From NCBI GenBank assembly GCA_022483465.1, contig JAKVNF010000001.1, positions 806,001 to 870,000 on the forward strand: a stretch of DNA of 64,000 nt, written 5' to 3'. The notes below the pieces were generated by a model. That model made no database searches and had not been told where the DNA came from. It saw only the letters and a list, made by a program, of their open reading frames with translations. Numbering within the stretch: the first letter of the stretch is position 1; each line of letters starts with the position of its first letter. This document shows, one piece after another, positions 1-8,432 of this stretch. This DNA comes from Lachnospiraceae bacterium (GTDB lineage Bacteria > Bacillota > Clostridia > Lachnospirales > Lachnospiraceae). The translations under genes were made by a program, and so were the position numbers.

Positions 1-388
1 CCAAAAGCGCGAGGATCGGATTCTGAAACAGAAGGAGCACCGCGGCGACGGCAATACCAAAGACAAGACCTGCCAGAACGGAGAAGGCCGAGAGGTGCTC
101 AGCCTCCTCTCCTCTTCCCTCCCCGAGGCGCCGGGAGATGATCGTGGCGCCGCCCAGGCCGAACACGTCTCCAAAGGCCACCATCAGCGTGAACATCGGG
201 GCGCACAGGGAGACGCCGGCCACCAGCTCCGTGCTGCCGGTGCGCGCGATGAACCAGGTGTCCGTCAGGTTGTAGACAAGGCTCATCACCATGCCGAGGA
301 TGACCGGAAGGGCGAGCTTTGCGTAAGCCTGCCGGACCGGCATCGTCGTGAAGACCGCGTTCTCCTCCTGCTTTTTCTCCCGCCTCAT
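1..388 (-). CDS. MATE family efflux transporter, N-terminal part (runs off the left edge)
   Basis: Multidrug/toxin extrusion (MATE) transporter of the cytoplasmic membrane, expected to export drugs or metabolites using an ion gradient. Only the first ~129 residues are in the window. After a charged N-terminus (MRREKKQEEN) come hydrophobic segments and the typical early MATE pattern: LALPVILGMVMSLVYNLTDT, then WFIARTGS, then a G-G-A-T-I-I-S-R-R-L-G-E stretch. The start at 388 overlaps the NUDIX stop as ATGA, so translation is probably coupled to the upstream gene. The family call rests on pattern memory; the substrate cannot be told. The C-terminal two thirds are missing only because of the window boundary. 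Confidence 0.85.
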   Translation of the reverse strand, partial: MRREKKQEENAVFTTMPVRQAYAKLALPVILGMVMSLVYNLTDTWFIARTGSTELVAGVSLCAPMFTLMVAFGDVFGLGGATIISRRLGEGRGEEAEHLSAFSVLAGLVFGIAVAAVLLLFQNPILALL

Positions 389-888
389 AGGGAAAAGATG
401 CGGCGGATGCTGTCATAGTGGAGGAACTCTCCCGTCCGCGCAATCTCCGCGATCTCCTCCGGTGTGGCAAGCTTCCACTCCAGGACCTCTTCCTTCTGGA
501 TTTTCACATCCTCCGGCGCAAAGTCCAGCACGTACCGGTACACGTCCGCGAAGTAGTTGTCCCCCTGTCCCGGATTCTCCCGGTGATAGGTAAAGACATA
601 TCCCCCCTCTGCAGAGGCGACGTCCAGTCCGGTCTCCTCGAGGATCTCCCGGTGGATTGCCTGTTCCGAGGTCTCCCCGGCGCGGCAGCCGCCGCCGGAG
701 ATCTCCCAGGCGCCCGGCGCCCAGGCCTTGGTCAGAACGCGGCGGGTGATCAGGTACTTTCCCTCCCGGTTGCACACCGCGCCCAGGACCGTCAGGTGGT
801 ACTCATCGTCCTTCAGCGTCCAGTGGTTTCGCTCCATGGTGCGGCCCGTCGGCTGCTTGTTTTTGTCGTAGATGTCCCAGAGTTCCAT
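385..888 (-). CDS. NUDIX hydrolase
   Basis: Predicted cytoplasmic pyrophosphohydrolase of 167 residues. The NUDIX box is complete: G-x5-E-x7-REILEETGL around residues 67-89 (GGCRAGE then REILEETGL), which binds the divalent metal and the diphosphate. The N-terminus (MELWDIYDKNKQPTGR) is typical of the subgroup related to isopentenyl-diphosphate isomerase and YfcD-like proteins, so the substrate is open. The start at 888 follows AGGAGG at good spacing. It lies 35 bp downstream of the symporter gene and overlaps the MATE gene by 4 bp, so the three probably form one transcript. Confidence 0.9.
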   Translation of the reverse strand: MELWDIYDKNKQPTGRTMERNHWTLKDDEYHLTVLGAVCNREGKYLITRRVLTKAWAPGAWEISGGGCRAGETSEQAIHREILEETGLDVASAEGGYVFTYHRENPGQGDNYFADVYRYVLDFAPEDVKIQKEEVLEWKLATPEEIAEIARTGEFLHYDSIRRIFSL

Positions 889-923
889 CCTGTGCCTCCT
901 TTTGGGTGTGTTGTGAAACGGAA

Positions 924-2294
924 TCAGCGAAAATAGGTCACAATGCCGTAGATGACAAGAAATCCCACGATGCAGGGAAGAACATAGCGGAAGTACCAGC
1001 GAAGCTTTGCCGGGACGCGAAGTCCCTCTCCCTCGTTGGCCTCCTTCAAAAAGGCGTCAAAGCCCCAGCCGAACTTCCAGCAGCAGAACAGGGTGATCAC
1101 GAAGGATCCCACCGGCAGGCAGATGTTGCTGACAAAGAAGTCCTCCATGTCCATTACCGTGTTGCCCGCCCGAAGCGGAGAGAAGGCCGACCAGACGTTG
1201 AAGCCCAGGGCGCAGGGGATCGATCCCAGGGCGATCACGATGCCGTTGACAAGGCCCGCTTTCCTGCGGGAGGTGCCGTGCAGGTCGATGGCAAAGGCCT
1301 GCAGGTTCTCAAACACCCCGATCATTGTGGAGAGGGCTGCAAAGAACAGGAACACGAAGAACAGAAAGCCCCAGAACCGGCCGCCCTCCATCGAGGAAAA
1401 GACCCGGGGGAGAGTGAGAAAGATCAGGCTCGGCCCGGAGTCCGGGCTGATGCCGTAGGCAAAGCAGGCGGGGAAGATGATGAGTCCCGCGGTGATGGCC
1501 ACAAAGGTGTCCAGCACGGTGACCGTCAGGGCCTCCCCGGCGAGGCGCTTGGTCTTGTCGATGTAACTTCCGAAGATCTCCATGCCGCCCATGCCGATGG
1601 AGAGGGTGAAGAAGCTCTGGTTCAGGGCCGCGTACATGCAGTTCCAGAGGCCCGCCTCCTGGATCCGCTCCCGATTCGGCTTTAAATAAAAGGAGATGCC
1701 CTCCTCTGCCCCGGGGAGCGTCAGGCTCCGGATGCCGAGGGCCACCATGATCGCCAGGAGGGCGATCATCATAAACTTGGTCACACTCTCGACGCCGTTT
1801 TTAAGTCCCATGGAGCAGACCACCGCAGTGACGACCACCACGATCAGCATGCTGGTGACCAGGATCTTCGGCGAGGCGATCATCTGCGTGTACACCGCGG
1901 CAATCCCGTCGGTGTCAAGGCCGGAGAACCGCCCGAGGCCCATCTGCACCGCGTAGTAGAGGATCCAGCCCGAGATCACCGAGTAGTACATGAGCAGCAC
2001 GTAGTTGCCCGCCATGGCAAGATACCCCATCAGGTGCCACTTCGTCCCCTTCTTCTCGAGCATCCGGTAGGCGGGCAGGATGCTGCGCTGGGATGCCCGC
2101 CCCATCGCATACTCCATCGTCATGACGGGAATGCCCAGAATGATCAGAAACAGGATGTACGTGAGGACAAAAAATCCCCCGCCGTACTGTCCTGTGATGT
2201 AGGGGAAGCGCCAGACGTTTCCCACCCCGATGGCGCAGCCGGCTGACAGCAGAATGAAGCCCAGCCGGGATCCCAGTGTCTCTCTCTTTTCCAT
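924..2294 (-). CDS. Sodium:neurotransmitter symporter (NSS) family transporter
   Basis: Sodium-coupled amino-acid or amine uptake transporter, about 456 residues with roughly 12 membrane segments, as in bacterial LeuT/MhsT-type proteins. The N-terminus has the NSS signature around TM1 (LGSRLGFILLSAGCAIGVGN then VWRFPY), where sodium and substrate are bound by the unwound helix. Further hydrophobic segments follow to the C-terminal VGFLVIYGIVTYF. I chose the ATG at 2294 because AAGGGAGAG lies upstream; a GTG at 2330 would add 12 residues without a better site. Its upstream region was invaded by the IS66-like element whose left end is at 2401, so the native promoter may be displaced. Confidence 0.9.
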   Translation of the reverse strand: MEKRETLGSRLGFILLSAGCAIGVGNVWRFPYITGQYGGGFFVLTYILFLIILGIPVMTMEYAMGRASQRSILPAYRMLEKKGTKWHLMGYLAMAGNYVLLMYYSVISGWILYYAVQMGLGRFSGLDTDGIAAVYTQMIASPKILVTSMLIVVVVTAVVCSMGLKNGVESVTKFMMIALLAIMVALGIRSLTLPGAEEGISFYLKPNRERIQEAGLWNCMYAALNQSFFTLSIGMGGMEIFGSYIDKTKRLAGEALTVTVLDTFVAITAGLIIFPACFAYGISPDSGPSLIFLTLPRVFSSMEGGRFWGFLFFVFLFFAALSTMIGVFENLQAFAIDLHGTSRRKAGLVNGIVIALGSIPCALGFNVWSAFSPLRAGNTVMDMEDFFVSNICLPVGSFVITLFCCWKFGWGFDAFLKEANEGEGLRVPAKLRWYFRYVLPCIVGFLVIYGIVTYFR

Positions 2295-2551
2295 ATGTAA
2301 TGCGAACTCTCCCTTCTGATTTTGTTTCACAGAACAAAAATCCAGTATACTGCATGCGCCGCGTTAAAGCAAAAAAGTGCAGTTTTGCCTCTGTCTCAGG
2401 GTTACTATTCACGGGGTAAAGTGCCTCGTGCTGCAAAGTCACGACCTCCATGCCGGGAGATTGCAACAATCCCCCAGCTCTTATCAAGATGATCATGAGA
2501 GGTGCGCGGCCTTTCGGCCAGCGCGCCTGCACTTTCTGCGTCTATTTTATC

Positions 2552-4381
2552 TCACCCTGACTCGGTCCCGTGGAACAGTTCCTTTACCGTTACCGGATTC
2601 CCATCCGTCAGCCGTTTCAATGCATTCATCTCGTTCCATCCATTCCTCCTGCATGTCTCCACGTAGCTCCGCAGTGTTGCGTAGTACTGCGCATACTCAA
2701 CGCTTTCAAACTGACCGGATACCTTCATCTTGCTCTTTACGCCTCTGAGAGATCTCTCGGATAACGAGTTCGTTGTGGGTATGCTGAAGTCCTCAATCCA
2801 ATGGAAATAGTTCCTGCGATACTTGCGGAGACGATTGAGCAGTGCTCCCTCAAACGCATATCCATAGTCCGCTCCCTTCATATTCCTGACCTTTTTGTAC
2901 AGTTCTGCGTGTTCCTTGTCTCCCTTTGCCAGGCATTGATCCAATGAGGCATTGAACTGCCTGATTCTCTCCGGCGGAAATGATGTGCTTCCCTCTCTCT
3001 TCGCTTTGTTCCGATCATGAATGGTCTTCCCGATCAGATCTTTCAGATCTGCAGACCAGGTATGCCCGGTATCATTCGTATTCCGCTGTGCGTCACGCTC
3101 CAGATGCTGATTGCATTCAACGTTTCGGAATCGGAACTCCCTGTTGTAGTTGCCGGTGTAGTGATCATGCATTACCTTTTGGCTTTCGTTCAGTTCTGAC
3201 AGGATGCCATCCTCCCTTACACCGTCAAGATTCTTCTTCTCGTGAGCCGTGTAATAAGCGATCCTGTCATCACCATAAAAGCGAAGGCATGCGCGCTTGG
3301 TATTCACAAAAATCACCGTATCATCCCAGTAAAGCAGGTCCTTCTTCAGCATCTCATTCCGAAGATCTTCTTTGAAATTCTGAAGATCCTTTGCCGCCCT
3401 TTTGATCTGCTTGGCGATATATCCCTCGCATGGTACAAACCTGCCGTCGAAAAGGCCGCAGAGAAACTGGCGGATCTTGTTGATCGGTACATTCTCGGAG
3501 ACAGCAAGGGACAGAATCAGATCCCGGGTATTGCTGCCGTACTGATTTTTTGCGGTGTGCCTTGCATCCACTGGAACCTTGACCTGAGTACCGCAGTTCG
3601 CACACTGGTAGATCTTGTACAGATGCCGGTGGTAAGTCCGGACGATTTTGAAATCGACCTCCTGATGTTCCTCATACCTTCCGGTATCTATGAGATCTCC
3701 GCCACATACGCTGCACTTTTTCTCATCTTCTTTCAGCTCATGTGTTGTGGTATCGGTAGCCTGTTCTGGATCAAAAGCCGGCATCTCTGATTTTGCGTGC
3801 CCCGGCTGTCCTCCTTTGTGATTCCCTGTTGTCGGGCGCAGGTTGGGAATTACTTTTTTCTTGTTCCTGGGCGTCTGTGATGTCGGCGTTCCGCTGTCCG
3901 TTCCATCCCGATTGATTTTGTCCTCGAGATGCCTGACCATAGCCCGCAGCTCATCGATTGTGTCCTGCTTTTCTCTCAGCTGTCTGTCCTTGTCCGCAAT
4001 GACCTTTTTCAGTTCATTGTTGTGCGCCTGAAGCTCTTCAATTTTCTGACCTCGTCTGCTCAGAAGTTCCTGCAGGTTTGCGGCCTTTCTTTCCGCGGAT
4101 TCCCGCTTCATCCCGATTGTTCTCAACTGCTCTGAGAGCTTGCGGTTTTCCCGTAATGACTGACTTAACCTGCTCTGCAGATTCTTTGCTGTTTCCAGTG
4201 CTTTCCGCCAGTTGGTCTCGGCTTTTTCCTGTCGGCTGTTTGCGAGTTTGACCTTTCGGTTGCAGTCAGCCCGGAAGGCAGCGTGCGGGTCTTCGGACTC
4301 ATACATCGCAATGGTCTGTTTCAGTTTTGCGATTTCGCTGTTACGCGTGAGTGTTCCGTTGAATGAATACATCGCTGCCAT
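2552..4381 (-). CDS. IS66 family transposase
   Basis: DDE transposase of 609 residues. The first ~150 residues are charged and helical, probably coiled coil. Then comes the GGQPGH segment typical of IS66 proteins, a C-x2-C / C-x2-C zinc finger (KCSVCGG ... QCANCGT), and the IS66 catalytic core with YWDDT, HDHYTGNY ... NVECNQHLERD, and a final glutamate in TNSLSERSLRGVKSKMKVSG. It is longer than standard IS66 transposases (~520) and lacks the usual TnpA/TnpB pair, so it may belong to the single-transposase (ISBst12-like) branch; that is inference. The reading frame is intact. Its partner gene ends 18 bp upstream and is interrupted by a MITE. Confidence 0.85.
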   Translation of the reverse strand: MAAMYSFNGTLTRNSEIAKLKQTIAMYESEDPHAAFRADCNRKVKLANSRQEKAETNWRKALETAKNLQSRLSQSLRENRKLSEQLRTIGMKRESAERKAANLQELLSRRGQKIEELQAHNNELKKVIADKDRQLREKQDTIDELRAMVRHLEDKINRDGTDSGTPTSQTPRNKKKVIPNLRPTTGNHKGGQPGHAKSEMPAFDPEQATDTTTHELKEDEKKCSVCGGDLIDTGRYEEHQEVDFKIVRTYHRHLYKIYQCANCGTQVKVPVDARHTAKNQYGSNTRDLILSLAVSENVPINKIRQFLCGLFDGRFVPCEGYIAKQIKRAAKDLQNFKEDLRNEMLKKDLLYWDDTVIFVNTKRACLRFYGDDRIAYYTAHEKKNLDGVREDGILSELNESQKVMHDHYTGNYNREFRFRNVECNQHLERDAQRNTNDTGHTWSADLKDLIGKTIHDRNKAKREGSTSFPPERIRQFNASLDQCLAKGDKEHAELYKKVRNMKGADYGYAFEGALLNRLRKYRRNYFHWIEDFSIPTTNSLSERSLRGVKSKMKVSGQFESVEYAQYYATLRSYVETCRRNGWNEMNALKRLTDGNPVTVKELFHGTESG

Positions 4382-4399
4382 CTCCGTGTCCGTCGGCTG

Positions 4400-5084
4400 T
4401 TATTCCCTCATGGTAAAGACTTCCGACATAGAAGCAATCAGTGCTTTCAGTCGTTCGAGCTGTCTTTCCTGCTGTTTGTTTTGATCCGTCAAATCCTTGA
4501 TCTGGAGCCTTAGTTGAATGATCTCCTGACGCAGTTCTGACGCTTCATCCACAGGCGGTTTTGCTGTCTCTGATGTGCAAGTCTGTGTTGTCTTCCTCCG
4601 CCGTGGGCCATGAGGCTCCGTCGGGATGATGTTCCCATTGGCATCCACTTTTCCAATGAGTTTTCGTTTGTTCTTCGGCTTGTGCGTGACCGGATCTCTG
4701 AACGATTCAGATTCATACGCGTATTTTATGCCGGTCGTCTTGTTTGTGAGATAAACGATGGCGTTAGTAAAGAACCGGGTTGATGGGTTCCATACCACAA
4801 CCTCCATGGTGAACTCTCGACGCGATAATGTCCGATGAAGATATAGAATCCCCATTTGGAGCTCTTTTCTTCTCCGCATAATGCCTATCTTGTTATTTAT
4901 AGTCACATACTCGGCAAGTGAGTGTATGTGTTTAGGCAATCTAGGTGATGCTTTGTTACATGATGCAACACAGCACGGATAGGAGTGTACCCAGCTCGAG
5001 CTCAAAGTGAGGTATTAGTGGTCTCATGCTAGGCGATCGCTTATCAACCCGTTTCTTAACTAACGCCTAAACGATACTTGACAT
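4400..5084 (-). pseudogene. IS66-like element accessory gene, interrupted by a MITE at codon 5
   Basis: The original start is at 5084, right behind a strong AAGGAGG. The frame reads M-S-S-I-V and then meets the MITE (5067-4760), which gives an immediate TAG. Removing the MITE and one copy of its TAAACGAT duplication joins codon 6 to YLTNKTTGIKYAYES and restores a 122-residue frame. The product has a basic middle (GPRRRK) and a C-terminal coiled-coil stretch (about QLRLQIKDLTDQNKQQERQLERL), as expected for a small DNA-binding or transposase-partner protein. The MITE also carries in-frame ATGs (for example MEVVVWNPSTRFFTNA), so a chimeric protein of up to 201 residues from 5005 remains possible. 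Function unknown. Confidence 0.7.
4760..5067 (-). mobile_element. 308-bp MITE, copy 1
   Basis: Non-autonomous element of 308 bp with ~25-bp imperfect terminal inverted repeats starting GGCGTTAGT and differing at two positions. It is flanked by an exact 8-bp duplication TAAACGAT (4752-4759 and 5068-5075). By eye the whole sequence matches copy 2 at 56821-57128 without differences, in opposite orientation. It has no transposase. The mobilising transposase is not evident: none of the IS ends read in this window begins GGCGTTAGT. An 8-bp duplication fits IS66, ISL3 or IS1595-type enzymes. Confidence 0.85.
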
Positions 5085-5301
5085 TGCGCACCTCCTTAGT
5101 AGGTATACCTTAGTATATAACTTATATGGTGCAATGTCAAGAGAAAATGTATATATTATATTACGAATATACCTACTTCAGTCTTGAGTTTTCACACAAT
5201 ACAAAATAGAGCGGAGAACGCCGTAAAATCAGGCATTCTCCGCTCTGTGTCAATGGTAATGATGTTATTCAGATTTGGGTTTCACCCCTGTGAATAGTAA
5301 C

Positions 5302-5675
5302 GTCTCAGGTTGTCTGCATCCCTGCCGCCTCAGCTGCTGCAAAGGTGCCCCGGATCGAAGGCGGGATTCTCCTGTTTTGCCGCGCAGCACGGGCTGGCAG
5401 CAGAATGCGCAGGGCACTGGCAGCATCCGGTTAAACAGCAAAAACAGTCCAACGCGGGGACAGGGAGCGCACCGTGTTCTTCTCCGTGTTGCGTTCGGAA
5501 CAGTCTCCCGCCCCGGGAAGAAGATCTCATCGGGCAGGCAAACCAGCGGCGGTACGGGGCAGGAAGCGCCGACAAAAAGTGCCAGGCAGAGCGCAGATCG
5601 GGAATCCGCCATAGATCCGCAAGAAAAAGCAGGCACCCTCACAGCGCCTGCCATTCACCGTATGCAGTTGTTCCG
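5302..5675. other. Intergenic region without a convincing gene
   Basis: GC-rich stretch between the right end of the IS66-like element and the zinc-ribbon gene. Several frames are open on both strands, but none has a plausible ribosome binding site or a recognisable product. It begins with the second copy of the GTCTCAGG duplication and ends with the terminator at 5623-5651. A 10-bp hairpin (5209-5245, GAGCGGAGAA / TTCTCCGCTC) lies just inside the IS end. Confidence 0.6.
5623..5651 (-). terminator. Intrinsic terminator of the zinc-ribbon gene
   Basis: On the minus strand GCAGGC and GCCTGC form a 6-bp GC stem followed by TTTTTC, starting about 25 bp behind the stop codon at 5676. Confidence 0.65.
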
Positions 5676-6038
5676 CTATTGCCTCAAACTCAAGTAGAGT
5701 GTGACCAGGATCAGGATGAAAAAGACGAGACTGGCCACAGACACAAAGCGCTCCGGGCTGCTATGAAAGCCCTGCAGACTGCGGTGCGGCTGCGCGGTGC
5801 GGGACTGTTCCTTCATCTTCCGCTTTTCCGCAGCGTTCTTCGGGCAGCCGCATCCCTCCGGCGGTGACTCCAGATCGTGAAAGCCACTGACGTGCTCCCA
5901 GGGGTCCCTCTCCCTCTTCTGCTCCCAGGGATCCTGTCCATCTCCGGAGAATCCTGGGAGCACCGACCCGCAGTGCGGGCAGGTCCAGCTGCCCTCGGGA
6001 ATCGTCTTATGGCACACCGGGCATCTTCGCATTGGCAT
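5676..6038 (-). CDS. Zinc-ribbon membrane-anchored protein of unknown function
   Basis: Small protein of 120 residues. The N-terminus holds a double C-x2-C zinc ribbon (RRCPVCHKTIPEGSWTCPHC, residues ~4-23). A polar linker with another C-x-C follows, and the C-terminus is one hydrophobic helix (SVASLVFFILILVTLYLSL), which suggests a tail-anchored membrane protein with a cytoplasmic ribbon. The start at 6038 was chosen because AGGAGGTG lies 5 nt upstream; a longer frame to 6119 has no support. Such zinc-ribbon proteins are common in Firmicutes and mostly uncharacterised. It stands alone between an IS and the first sugar cluster. Confidence 0.7.
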   Translation of the reverse strand: MPMRRCPVCHKTIPEGSWTCPHCGSVLPGFSGDGQDPWEQKRERDPWEHVSGFHDLESPPEGCGCPKNAAEKRKMKEQSRTAQPHRSLQGFHSSPERFVSVASLVFFILILVTLYLSLRQ

Positions 6039-6488
6039 CCGGCACCTCCTCTTGTCATACTGCACTGGACCATCGAAATGATCATGAAACGGACAGAAGG
6101 GCCAGGAGGCACATGACACCGGTTATCCGCCTTTTCAGGGCCTCTTCCTCACGCACATCCCATCATACGAAATCGTGGGATACATTCGCAAGATATCGCC
6201 CTTCTTTTCTCTGCACTCCATTTCTCAGTGCTCTCCTGATTGTGCCTGTACCGCTGCAGCCGGGGCAGCAGGTCCCTCTCGTCTCCTCTGCCCTCTCCTC
6301 TTTGGGTCCGCACCGCAATTTATCGCGCTCTCATGAACCCGGAGCCGCAGAAAAACAGGTGCACACCGCCGAGGGGGCACCTGCTGTTCGGAAGTATTTG
6401 GTCCAAGGCCGGCGGCACGGCGGGCAGCGTGGACAGAATTCTGCGGCGGCCGGTGTACCAGCACCGCTGCTTGGTTCGAAATCCTGCC
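6039..6488. other. Intergenic region without a convincing gene
   Basis: About 450 bp upstream of the zinc-ribbon gene and behind the stop of the glycosidase gene. Long open frames here continue antisense into the glycosidase and look like GC-driven shadows. No clear terminator or repeat was seen. Confidence 0.5.
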
Positions 6489-8432
6489 TCAGCAGGACTT
6501 TCCAGCCTTTTCTTGGTCAAGCGCCCGCTCGCAGACTTCTTCGAAGGCAGCCGCGCCAGCCCAGAGATTGAAGGAGAACCAGGAGCTGTAAGGCTTTCCC
6601 TCGGAGTCCCTCTGAATGACGAGTCCATCAGAAGGGCACCAGCGCTCGGAGAGGACGCCATAGCGCCCGTATCCCGTCTTCTCGGGATAGAGCTCCAGGG
6701 TCTGCATGAGCCAGGCAGTGCCATCCTTTGCGCGGTCTGTATAGTAGGAGTCCCCGGTGACCTTTCCAAGGTAATAGAGATCGCTGTCAACGATCATGCC
6801 CATCGGGTGGATATGCGGATTCGATACCGAAGTAATGCTCCCTCCGCAGGCATTCCAGCCATCTATTAGGGGACGGTTGTCGGGACGGGTTCTGTAGCCG
6901 TAGCGCCAGAGAAACTCAAACGCCGCGCCGCGCTCCAGCGCGCGCAGGTATTTTTCCTCTCCCGTGTACTCGTGAAGCAGTCTTGCACCCCGGATGTACG
7001 CAAGGTTTCCCTCTTCATCCGGCGATTTCCAGGTGTCCATCGGCGTTGCACAGCAGGTGAGCGTGTCGACGCTCTGCCCATAGTATGAGAGTCCGCGGTC
7101 CGCGGCGGCAAGGTACTTCTCCTCTCCCGTCAGGTGGTAGAGATAGGCGCAGCATGGAACAAACCAGCAGCCCGCAAAGCCCTCCCAGTCTGCGACCTCC
7201 TTCCGGTCCGTGCGGAACGTATAGCCAAAGGCGCCGTCCTCTCGCTGCAGCTCGATTGCCGTGTCAATTGTCCTCTTCGCCGCAAAGAGCCACGCCTGCG
7301 GCAGTGCTCTCTTCTGGTCTATTAGATACACCAGCGTCTTCAGCATGTAGTGGACGGCGCTTCCCACCGTATAGGCGCAGTGCACGTCCTTTGTGAGACC
7401 AAATCCGGACCACCAGCCGTTCACCATGCTTCCGGTTTCATCGATCGGGGAAGTGAGGTCATAGAGAAGACCGGAAGACTCGTTGTATCCCGATGCGATC
7501 TGGTCAAACATCTCCTCCCCGGACCGGGCAGCTCCCCGGATCCGGGCTGCCTTTTCCCCGAGCACATCCTCGGAGAGAACAAGCGGATAGGCAAGTACTC
7601 CGCCGCCAGTCCAGCCGATCTCCTTGACAAGCCGCCACGGCTTGAGCTTTTTGTCGGCAGGCGGGAGACAATTGCAGTTTGTGTATTCTTTCGCCTCCGG
7701 GTCCCAGCTGATGGTGGAAAAACTGGTGAGGCACCCCTCCACGGCATCCCGGAAGCTGCGATGGAAGACCGGGCGCTCATGCCGGAGCGCATACTCTTTC
7801 CGGATGATCCTGTGAATCGAGAGCCGCGGGGGCTCTCCCTCCTTTGCCGCCTCAAAATAGATCCTGCCGGTTGTCACCGCATGGCAGGCGCTCTCCCCGG
7901 TCTTTGGTCCGGGCGTTCTCTTGTTGATAAAGGACACCGGATCATTCGTATATCCGAGGGAGACGCCGCAGGCATCCGGGAGCGAGGCAAAGACGCCGTT
8001 GTGGATCCAGCCGTGCTCTGTCTGGGAATAGGGCTCAACGGAAACCGCCAGGGTTCCGGAGAAAAGGCAGAGCGCAGAGAGCGGCATCGCCGCGCGGTCT
8101 GCCCGGAACTCCCAGAAGGGGGAGCGGAAGGGATCGCCCTTCGTGTCCTGTGTCAGCACCGGGAACTCGCCCTCGTGAACAAGCGCCGCATTGTTGTCGC
8201 CAAGAATACAGCAGGGGATGACGGGAAAGCAGGGGCCTCCTTCCGCAGGGACAAGCTCGAGGCGGACCTGTGTTTCTGTCTCCGAATGCAGTTCCAGGCG
8301 GTACTCTGTCCAGCCCGGCATTTCAGATAGTTCCAGCGATACCGGATCCTCGTCCCGGACCGGTCGGAACGCGCCGTTCTCCAGAAGGGTCATGGACAGA
8401 TGGACCTTGCAGCCGTTTATTGTCAGTTCCAT
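6489..8432 (-). CDS. Putative (alpha/alpha)6-barrel glycoside hydrolase
   Basis: Protein of 647 residues without a signal peptide, so probably cytoplasmic. The first ~250 residues look like a beta-rich N-terminal domain. The rest has the repeated helical pattern of six-hairpin glycosidases, with segments such as WEGFAGCWFVPCCAYLYHLT, TGEEKYLAAADRGLSYYGQS and TGEEKYLRALERGAAFEF (the TGE-x-KYL repeat marks hairpins). I cannot assign a CAZy family or name catalytic residues. It starts at 8432 behind AAAGGAG, 51 bp after the ABC permease stop, so it is the last gene of the regulator-transporter operon and probably acts on the imported oligosaccharide. Confidence 0.65.
   Translation of the reverse strand: MELTINGCKVHLSMTLLENGAFRPVRDEDPVSLELSEMPGWTEYRLELHSETETQVRLELVPAEGGPCFPVIPCCILGDNNAALVHEGEFPVLTQDTKGDPFRSPFWEFRADRAAMPLSALCLFSGTLAVSVEPYSQTEHGWIHNGVFASLPDACGVSLGYTNDPVSFINKRTPGPKTGESACHAVTTGRIYFEAAKEGEPPRLSIHRIIRKEYALRHERPVFHRSFRDAVEGCLTSFSTISWDPEAKEYTNCNCLPPADKKLKPWRLVKEIGWTGGGVLAYPLVLSEDVLGEKAARIRGAARSGEEMFDQIASGYNESSGLLYDLTSPIDETGSMVNGWWSGFGLTKDVHCAYTVGSAVHYMLKTLVYLIDQKRALPQAWLFAAKRTIDTAIELQREDGAFGYTFRTDRKEVADWEGFAGCWFVPCCAYLYHLTGEEKYLAAADRGLSYYGQSVDTLTCCATPMDTWKSPDEEGNLAYIRGARLLHEYTGEEKYLRALERGAAFEFLWRYGYRTRPDNRPLIDGWNACGGSITSVSNPHIHPMGMIVDSDLYYLGKVTGDSYYTDRAKDGTAWLMQTLELYPEKTGYGRYGVLSERWCPSDGLVIQRDSEGKPYSSWFSFNLWAGAAAFEEVCERALDQEKAGKSC

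Larger units (their letters stand above)
2401..5301 (-). mobile_element. IS66-like insertion sequence carrying a nested MITE
   Basis: Both ends can be read. Terminal inverted repeats begin GTTACTATTCAC and continue with a near match (GGGGT...). They are flanked by an exact 8-bp target duplication, GTCTCAGG, at 2393-2400 and 5302-5309. Eight-bp duplications are usual for the IS66 family. The element is 2901 bp including a 308-bp MITE (4760-5067) plus its 8-bp duplication; without them it would be 2585 bp. It carries a 609-residue transposase and a small upstream accessory gene, both on the minus strand. It sits between the symporter gene and the zinc-ribbon gene and interrupts no recognisable coding region. 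Confidence 0.85.

Noticed and set aside
4400-5005. A native 201-residue accessory protein
   Set aside because: Its first ~82 residues are MITE sequence also present at 56821-57128; the native start is at 5084.
5209-5245. Hairpin with 10-bp stem as an independent terminator
   Set aside because: Lies inside the IS66-like element's end without a proper T run; more likely part of the element.
5275-5867. Open frames of 140-185 codons on the plus strand and 129 on the minus strand
   Set aside because: GC-rich stretch with open frames in several phases, no ribosome binding site and no familiar product; compatible with chance.
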